DNA of 9,108 nucleotides from Clostridiales bacterium (GTDB lineage: Bacteria > Bacillota > Clostridia > Oscillospirales > Oscillospiraceae), in NCBI GenBank assembly GCA_902362775.1, contig CABIXV010000013.1, positions 1 to 9,108 on the forward strand, given 5' to 3'. The notes beneath the pieces are model-generated. The model did not search any database. It was not told the origin of the DNA and saw nothing but the letters and a program-made list of their open reading frames with translations. Positions 6,863 to 9,108 of this stretch are shown here, in pieces; position 1 is the stretch's first letter, and the number at the start of each line of letters is the position of its first letter. The position numbers were made by a program, and so were the translations under genes.

Positions 6863-7552
6863 TCAACGGTATTCCTTTGCGACTGTTTTGGTATGTATTT
6901 TTGTGGTATCGATGTGGTCAACTACCGCCCTGATACAGCGGTCAAAATCCTTATTCCTTAGAGCGTTCAAAATCTCAGTATGTGCCTCATAGGCATCCTC
7001 TACGATTGCCGAATGGCAGAACAGGCGATACAGTAAATCTTTTCGCATCGTTTCAATCATATTATTGATTTGACCAATCATGGGATTCTGCGTATAAGAT
7101 AGCAATATATTATGAAATGCCATATCAGCTTCCACATATTCATCAACAGGTCGATCTTCACTCAAAATTCTTACAGTATTCGCCAGCGCATTCAGAACAT
7201 CATCACTAAGTTGATCGTAGATTGAAATAATATTACCAACCTCAATTACGCGTCTAAGCTCTATAAAGTTATCTAGATTCTCCTTATCCGGAAAAAATCC
7301 CATAAATTCAAAAAAGTTTTTGGCTGTATAATCAACAATAAAGGTTCCATTTCCCTGACGTGACTCCACGATACCATAAGCCGCCAAAATCTTTATGCCT
7401 TCTCGAAGCGAGGATCGGCCAACCCCAATTTCTTTCGCAAGATCCTCCTCTTTGGGCAGCCTGTCTCCTATTTTTAATTCTCCCCTCCGGAGCATATGCT
7501 TTATCGTATTCACTACTTGCCCAGTAGCATTTACGCGTTCTAATTTTGACAC
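6863..7552 (-). CDS. FadR-subfamily GntR transcriptional regulator
   Basis: This is a DNA-binding regulator, probably a metabolite-responsive repressor of the adjacent catabolic genes. Numbered from the GTG at 7552 it has 229 residues, the normal size. The winged helix at about 8-73 includes LPKEEDLAKEIGVGRSSLREG and a wing ending RQGNGTFIV. The all-helical FCD ligand domain fills the rest; its metal-site residues appear as Asp143 and His147 (DMAFH), His191 (EAHTEIL) and His213 (VVDH). The frame stays open to a TTG at 7627, adding 25 residues, but that TTG lacks a ribosome site, whereas AAGGGG lies 12 bases before the GTG. I therefore prefer the GTG, with moderate certainty. The gene lies directly upstream of the LarA-like gene in the same direction. 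Its family identity is firm; its effector is unknown. Confidence 0.9.
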   Translation of the reverse strand: MSKLERVNATGQVVNTIKHMLRRGELKIGDRLPKEEDLAKEIGVGRSSLREGIKILAAYGIVESRQGNGTFIVDYTAKNFFEFMGFFPDKENLDNFIELRRVIEVGNIISIYDQLSDDVLNALANTVRILSEDRPVDEYVEADMAFHNILLSYTQNPMIGQINNMIETMRKDLLYRLFCHSAIVEDAYEAHTEILNALRNKDFDRCIRAVVDHIDTTKIHTKTVAKEYR

Positions 7553-7647
7553 TTTACTATAATTCCCCTTATAAATATGTATTTTTTCCTCAGGATTTTT
7601 ATATTTCTTAAAGGCAAAATGTGCCAAAATATTCGTCTAATCTTCTG

Positions 7648-7676
7648 ATTGGTAATTTGGCATCTTTTAATGTCAA
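7648..7676 (-). promoter_or_regulatory. Possible promoter and half-operator before the GntR gene
   Basis: On the minus strand a perfect -35 TTGACA (7676-7671) is followed after 17 nt by ACCAAT (7653-7648), a poor -10. A TCTGAT half-site at 7644-7649 overlaps the -10, which would allow weak autoregulation, but the second arm is missing. Confidence 0.25.
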
Positions 7677-7788
7677 TAAGATTATATTTTTTGTTAATCT
7701 TTTTATTCTATATTTTTTATGGACTCTTTTTTATTTATCCTATGTCCCCCATTCTGGGCTGCGCCTCTTGGTTCCGGCTATAACATGA
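7655..7788. other. Non-coding AT-rich leader upstream of the GntR gene
   Basis: Apart from the -35 hexamer noted above, I see no gene here. About 7677-7740 is very AT-rich, with A-runs on the minus strand. About 7741-7788 is more mixed and shows no strong hairpin. Transcripts from the consensus promoter at 7900-7928 would cross it on the way to the regulator gene. Confidence 0.5.
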
Positions 7789-7870
7789 ATTGTATTCTCA
7801 CGGTGTGAGAATACAATGATGGCGCCATCATTGTATTCTCACGGTGTGAGAATACAATGATGGCGCCATC
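7789..7870. repeat. Two tandem copies of a 41-bp unit made of nested palindromes
   Basis: Units at 7789-7829 and 7830-7870 are identical. Each consists of arm ATTGTATTCTCAC, a 3-nt spacer GGT, the complementary arm GTGAGAATACAAT, and then a 12-nt perfect palindrome GATGGCGCCATC. A third copy begins (ATTG at 7871) and stops. Across the unit junction a longer perfect palindrome forms (7808-7845), so the RNA or single-stranded DNA could fold in two mutually exclusive ways. No T-run follows in either direction, so these are not ordinary terminators. They lie directly downstream of a perfect promoter, in the leader of the regulator gene. Confidence 0.85.
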
Positions 7871-7899
7871 ATTGTGCTTGCTATTCATAAGATATTTAC

Positions 7900-7928
7900 A
7901 TTATAATTATACAAAGCGACAATGTCAA
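7900..7928 (-). promoter_or_regulatory. Perfect-consensus sigma-A promoter
   Basis: On the minus strand, TTGACA (7928-7923) and TATAAT (7905-7900) match the consensus exactly and are separated by 17 nt. Transcription would start near 7893 and enter the tandem palindromes about 20 nt later, then continue toward the GntR gene. A second overlapping TATAAT-like hexamer lies in the spacer. Confidence 0.7.
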
Positions 7929-7977
7929 TAAAATTTATCGTCTAAAATATATATAATTTAGATAAACCCAAATCAAT

Positions 7978-8085
7978 TATATCTCCTGCGCCCTAAGGGC
8001 ATCCAGTGGATATCCACTAGAACGAGAGTGAGTACATGGTCACACCGCAAGGCGAGACGCGGAGCATGACAGAACCTGCGTAGAC
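7978..8085. other. GC-rich non-coding patch with palindromes, possible interspersed repeat remnant
   Basis: This patch stands out from AT-rich flanks. It contains GCCCT-A-AGGGC (7990-8000), a perfect 14-nt palindrome AGTGGATATCCACT (8005-8018) and a CCGC...GCGG pairing (about 8045-8062). The minus strand has only a 16-codon frame, too little to call a gene. The palindromes and abrupt composition resemble a small non-autonomous repeat, but I see no clear terminal repeats or target duplication. Confidence 0.3.
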
Positions 8086-8129
8086 AAAAAAGTCCTCGGC
8101 AGATACCGCCAAAGCAGTATCTGCCGAGG
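8086..8129 (-). terminator. Rho-independent terminator after the SDR gene (distal, strong)
   Basis: On the minus strand a perfect 13-bp stem (8129-8117 with 8106-8094, beginning CCTCGGCAGATAC) with a 10-nt loop is followed two bases later by TTTTTT (8091-8086). This is a classical terminator and ends the transcription unit of the SDR gene, about 80 bp past its stop. Confidence 0.88.
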
Positions 8130-8142
8130 TTATCAGGCGCCT

Positions 8143-8165
8143 AAAAAATTACCCCTATTAAGGGG
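8143..8165 (-). terminator. Second terminator-like hairpin after the SDR gene (proximal)
   Basis: On the minus strand CCCCT-TAAT-AGGGG (8165-8152) is followed by TAATTTTTT (to 8143). An alternative hairpin GGGATAT-TTG-ATATCCC (8179-8163) shares the 8163-8165 arm and would prevent it forming. With the stronger hairpin downstream, this is probably a tandem terminator. Confidence 0.55.
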
Positions 8166-8207
8166 ATATCAAATATCCCAGCTCCCTATGCTCTCATCCG
8201 CTAGATT

Positions 8208-8996
8208 TCAATACGCCTTCAGCATACCTCCATCCATCAGCAGGGTCTGTCCAGTGAGATAGGTATTGGCCTCAGAGCACAGGAATGCGGCCATACGCCC
8301 ATACTCCTCAGGCCGACCATACCGGCCAAGGGGAATGTCGTGGAATGCCTTATGCTGGAGCTCCTCCACCGACAATCCTTCCTTCTGAGCCCGGATCTGG
8401 TCCAGCTGGTCGATGCGGGCAGTTCCCACCCGGCCGGGACCGATAACATTGACCAGAATGTTGTCCGGCCCCAGCTCCTGACTCAGGGTCTTGGCCAGCC
8501 CTACCACCCCCATACGGAAGGTGTTGGACAGGATCAAATCGTTCAGCGCCGCCTTCACAGAGGAGGATGTAGAGCACAGGATACGGCCCCCTCCATTGGC
8601 CCTCATATAAGGCAAAACAGCACGGATCGTCCGGATATAGCTGAGTAGGCACAGCTCATAGGCATCCTGCCAAGCCTGGTCATCAAAGGAGTCAAAGGGG
8701 CCCGGTTTGGGACCTCCGCTGTTGTTCACCAGGGCAAAGATAGGACCGCATTTCTCCACTGTGGTCTGGACCAGCTCCTGGATATACCGGGGATCGGTGA
8801 TAGACCCGGCCAGATATTTCGGCTCGTTTCCAGTGGCGTTCAGGATATCCTGCTGTGCCCTTTTCAGCTGCTCCTCAGAGCGACCGCAGAGCATGACCCG
8901 GGCTCCTTCCCGTGCCAGTTCCATTGCGATAGCCTTCCCCAATCCGCTGCTGGAGGCCAAAACCAACGCACTCTTATTCTTCAGTCCCAATTCCAT
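8208..8996 (-). CDS. SDR-family oxidoreductase with non-canonical active site (FabG-like)
   Basis: This is a 262-residue Rossmann-fold short-chain dehydrogenase/reductase homologue, of complete length. The cofactor glycine motif is ASSSGLG (14-20) instead of TGxxxGxG, and the NNAG motif reads NNSGG (91-95). The catalytic Ser region STSSS (142-146) is present, but the Tyr-x-x-x-Lys pair is replaced by Ser157 and Arg161 in LSNTFR. The C-terminal part is regular (PGRVGTARI, then LTGQTLLMDGG). Such features mark a recognised subfamily of FabG-like SDRs with an imperfect catalytic tetrad, not a decayed gene, since the frame is intact. The substrate is unknown. ATG at 8996 has AAGGA upstream. Codon use is GC-rich, like the aldehyde dehydrogenase and unlike the genes between. 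Terminators behind it separate it from the regulator and transporter block. Confidence 0.92.
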   Translation of the reverse strand: MELGLKNKSALVLASSSGLGKAIAMELAREGARVMLCGRSEEQLKRAQQDILNATGNEPKYLAGSITDPRYIQELVQTTVEKCGPIFALVNNSGGPKPGPFDSFDDQAWQDAYELCLLSYIRTIRAVLPYMRANGGGRILCSTSSSVKAALNDLILSNTFRMGVVGLAKTLSQELGPDNILVNVIGPGRVGTARIDQLDQIRAQKEGLSVEELQHKAFHDIPLGRYGRPEEYGRMAAFLCSEANTYLTGQTLLMDGGMLKAY

Positions 8997-9027
8997 GGTC
9001 CGTCCATCCTTTCCATCTTAAGCACCC

Positions 9028-9075
9028 AAAAGGGGCGGGCCGCCCGGCCGTCGCGTGTGACGACCGAGGCGGCCC
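9028..9075 (-). terminator. GC-rich terminator-like hairpin upstream of the SDR gene
   Basis: On the minus strand, GGGCCGCC (9075-9068) pairs with GGCGGCCC (9044-9037). The inner bases extend the stem to about 17 bp with two G-U pairs and a 6-nt loop. CGCC and a short TTTT (9031-9028) follow. It ends the gene to the right or attenuates read-through into the SDR gene, whose ATG is only about 30 bases further on. Confidence 0.65.
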
Positions 9076-9090
9076 TAAAAGTCAGCGATA

Positions 9091-9108
9091 TTACTTCTTG
9101 ATGCCCCG
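9091..9108 (-). CDS. Possible 3' end of an upstream gene (RGIKK, stop)
   Basis: The minus strand reads CGG GGC ATC AAG AAG TAA up to 9091, and a terminator-like hairpin begins 15 bases later. This fits the last five codons of a gene lying mostly outside the window. Nothing about its function can be said, and the call rests on the terminator placement. Confidence 0.35.
   Translation of the reverse strand, partial: RGIKK

Noticed and set aside
7627..7627. TTG at 7627 as the start of the GntR regulator
   Set aside because: It would add 25 residues not typical of the family and has no Shine-Dalgarno sequence. The GTG at 7552 has AAGGGG upstream and gives a normal length. The TTG is not excluded.
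7789..7870. CRISPR-like repeat array
   Set aside because: There are only two units, they are directly abutting without unique spacers, and each is itself palindromic; no cas genes are present.
7789..7870. Rho-independent terminators in tandem
   Set aside because: The stems are perfect, but no T-run follows on either strand.
8023..8070. A 16-codon minus-strand frame (starting MLRVSPCGV)
   Set aside because: It is very short, has no ribosome site, and lies in a palindromic patch more likely to be a repeat.

Overview
Every gene I can support reads on the minus strand, so transcription runs from high to low coordinates. The TRAP solute-binding protein carries a lipoprotein signal (LVAC lipobox), as in Gram-positive bacteria. 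Together with AAGGAG-type ribosome sites, TTG/GTG starts, strict sigma-A promoters and an anaerobic gene repertoire (acylating aldehyde dehydrogenase, iron-type alcohol dehydrogenase, LarA-like protein), this points to an anaerobic Clostridia-type Firmicute, probably gut-associated. I cannot name the species.

Layout in transcription order, right to left. (1) At 9091-9108 there may be the last codons of an upstream gene, followed by a GC-rich terminator-like hairpin (9037-9075). (2) At 8208-8996 lies an SDR oxidoreductase of the subfamily lacking the usual Tyr-x-x-x-Lys pair, followed by two tandem terminators (about 8143-8165 and 8086-8129). (3) At 7628-8207 there is about 580 bp without a gene. 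It holds a GC-rich patch with palindromes, a perfect-consensus promoter (TTGACA-17-TATAAT), two copies of a 41-bp palindromic unit and an AT-rich leader. (4) At 6863-7552 (frame open to 7627) lies a FadR-type GntR regulator. (5) At 6757-6862 there is a regulatory gap with two 15-bp operators. (6) A LarA/DUF2088-like protein, TRAP small and large membrane subunits (overlapping by 4 bp), the TRAP solute-binding lipoprotein and an iron-type alcohol dehydrogenase form one probable operon, 6756 down to 1262. (7) At 1-1169 lies an acylating, CoA-dependent aldehyde dehydrogenase of the SucD/SauS type, cut by the window edge, with its own promoter overlapped by a third operator.

Taken together this looks like a regulated catabolic cluster for a small anionic substrate. 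The TRAP system would import a carboxylate, hydroxy acid or sulfonate. The LarA-like protein might isomerise a 2-hydroxy acid. The alcohol and acylating aldehyde dehydrogenases would interconvert alcohol, aldehyde and acyl-CoA. The FadR-type protein would control both blocks through ATCTGAT-N-ATCAGAT sites. The substrate cannot be read from the sequence.

The aldehyde dehydrogenase and the SDR are visibly GC-rich with G/C third codon positions. The block between them, especially the regulator, LarA-like and TRAP genes, is much more AT-rich, which suggests a mosaic origin.
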